Shown here: one piece after another, positions 21,917 to 21,971 of the stretch
Layout: each line of letters starts with the position of its first letter
Numbering within the stretch: position 1 is the first letter of the stretch
The notes under the pieces: model-generated
What the model saw: the letters and a program-made list of their open reading frames with translations, nothing else
The model's database searches: none
What the model was told of the DNA's origin: nothing
Translations under genes and position numbers: made by a program
Assembly: GCF_036906915.1 (NCBI RefSeq)
Contig: NZ_JBAKHX010000106.1
Location: 1 to 21,971, forward strand
From: Phytohabitans sp036906915
Lineage (GTDB): Bacteria > Actinomycetota > Actinomycetes > Mycobacteriales > Micromonosporaceae
Direction: 5' to 3'
DNA: 21,971 bases

Positions 21917-21971
21917 CCGCGCCGTCCGCGCCGCGCCGTCCGCGCCGCGCCGTCCGCGCCGCGCCGCGCCG
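21917..21971. repeat. 14-bp GC-rich tandem repeat at window edge
   Basis: Three exact units of CCGCGCCGTCCGCG and a partial fourth run immediately after the antiporter stop and continue to the end of the window. The full extent cannot be seen. It may be a minisatellite. No terminator hairpin with a T-run is visible. Confidence 0.85.

Overview
The window carries most of the division and cell wall (dcw) cluster of a high-GC actinobacterium, all on the + strand. The gene order is mraZ, rsmH, ftsL, ftsI, murE, murF, mraY, ftsW, murG, murC, ftsQ, an orphan sigma-region-2 gene, ftsZ, a YggS-family gene, sepF, a YggT-family gene, divIVA, a membrane protein with a cysteine-rich tail, a DUF167 gene and a CPA1-type antiporter. 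SepF, a polar-growth DivIVA (Wag31), a meso-DAP-type MurE (DNPR motif), frequent GTG starts and strong GC bias point to Actinomycetia. The style of the MurC C-terminus and the gene set suggest Micromonosporaceae (Micromonospora, Actinoplanes or Dactylosporangium relatives). Genus cannot be settled from the sequence alone.

Layout. Positions 1-475 are a non-coding leader holding one long palindrome, a 4 x 12 bp tandem repeat and three clusters of 10-bp-phased TGGAG/CTCCA boxes. The last cluster sits on the presumed mraZ promoter and looks like the MraZ operator. Positions 476-8943 hold mraZ to mraY, tightly packed with several 4-bp stop/start overlaps. Positions 8944-9905 are a 962-bp repeat-rich non-coding island exactly where murD is normally found, and murD is absent from the window. 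Positions 9906-14617 hold ftsW-murG-murC-ftsQ. Positions 14654-15139 hold a truncated ECF-sigma-like gene with its own promoter and operator-like palindrome. Positions 15140-19130 run from the ftsZ promoter to divIVA. The pgeF/ylmD gene usually found between ftsZ and the YggS gene is missing. Positions 19168-21916 are accessory genes, and 21917-21971 is a GC-rich tandem repeat cut by the window edge.

How the genes work together. MurE, MurF, MraY, MurG and MurC, with MurD supplied from elsewhere, make lipid II. FtsW (SEDS glycosyltransferase) and FtsI (transpeptidase) polymerise and crosslink it at the septum, tied to FtsL and FtsQ. FtsZ and its membrane anchor SepF form the ring. DivIVA directs tip growth. 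MraZ is the cluster's own regulator.

The most novel signal is a family of five long hairpin elements, one at 5-65 and four between mraY and ftsW. Their arms show a C-G, U.G, U-A covariation series, and the hairpin loop keeps a GAGATC core. The fullest copy (9197-9291) has a second, 19-nt outer arm module, and single outer arms recur at exactly 19 bp from other copies. The elements are non-coding and may be a structured RNA or a hairpin-type mobile repeat. They mark the place where murD was lost or moved.
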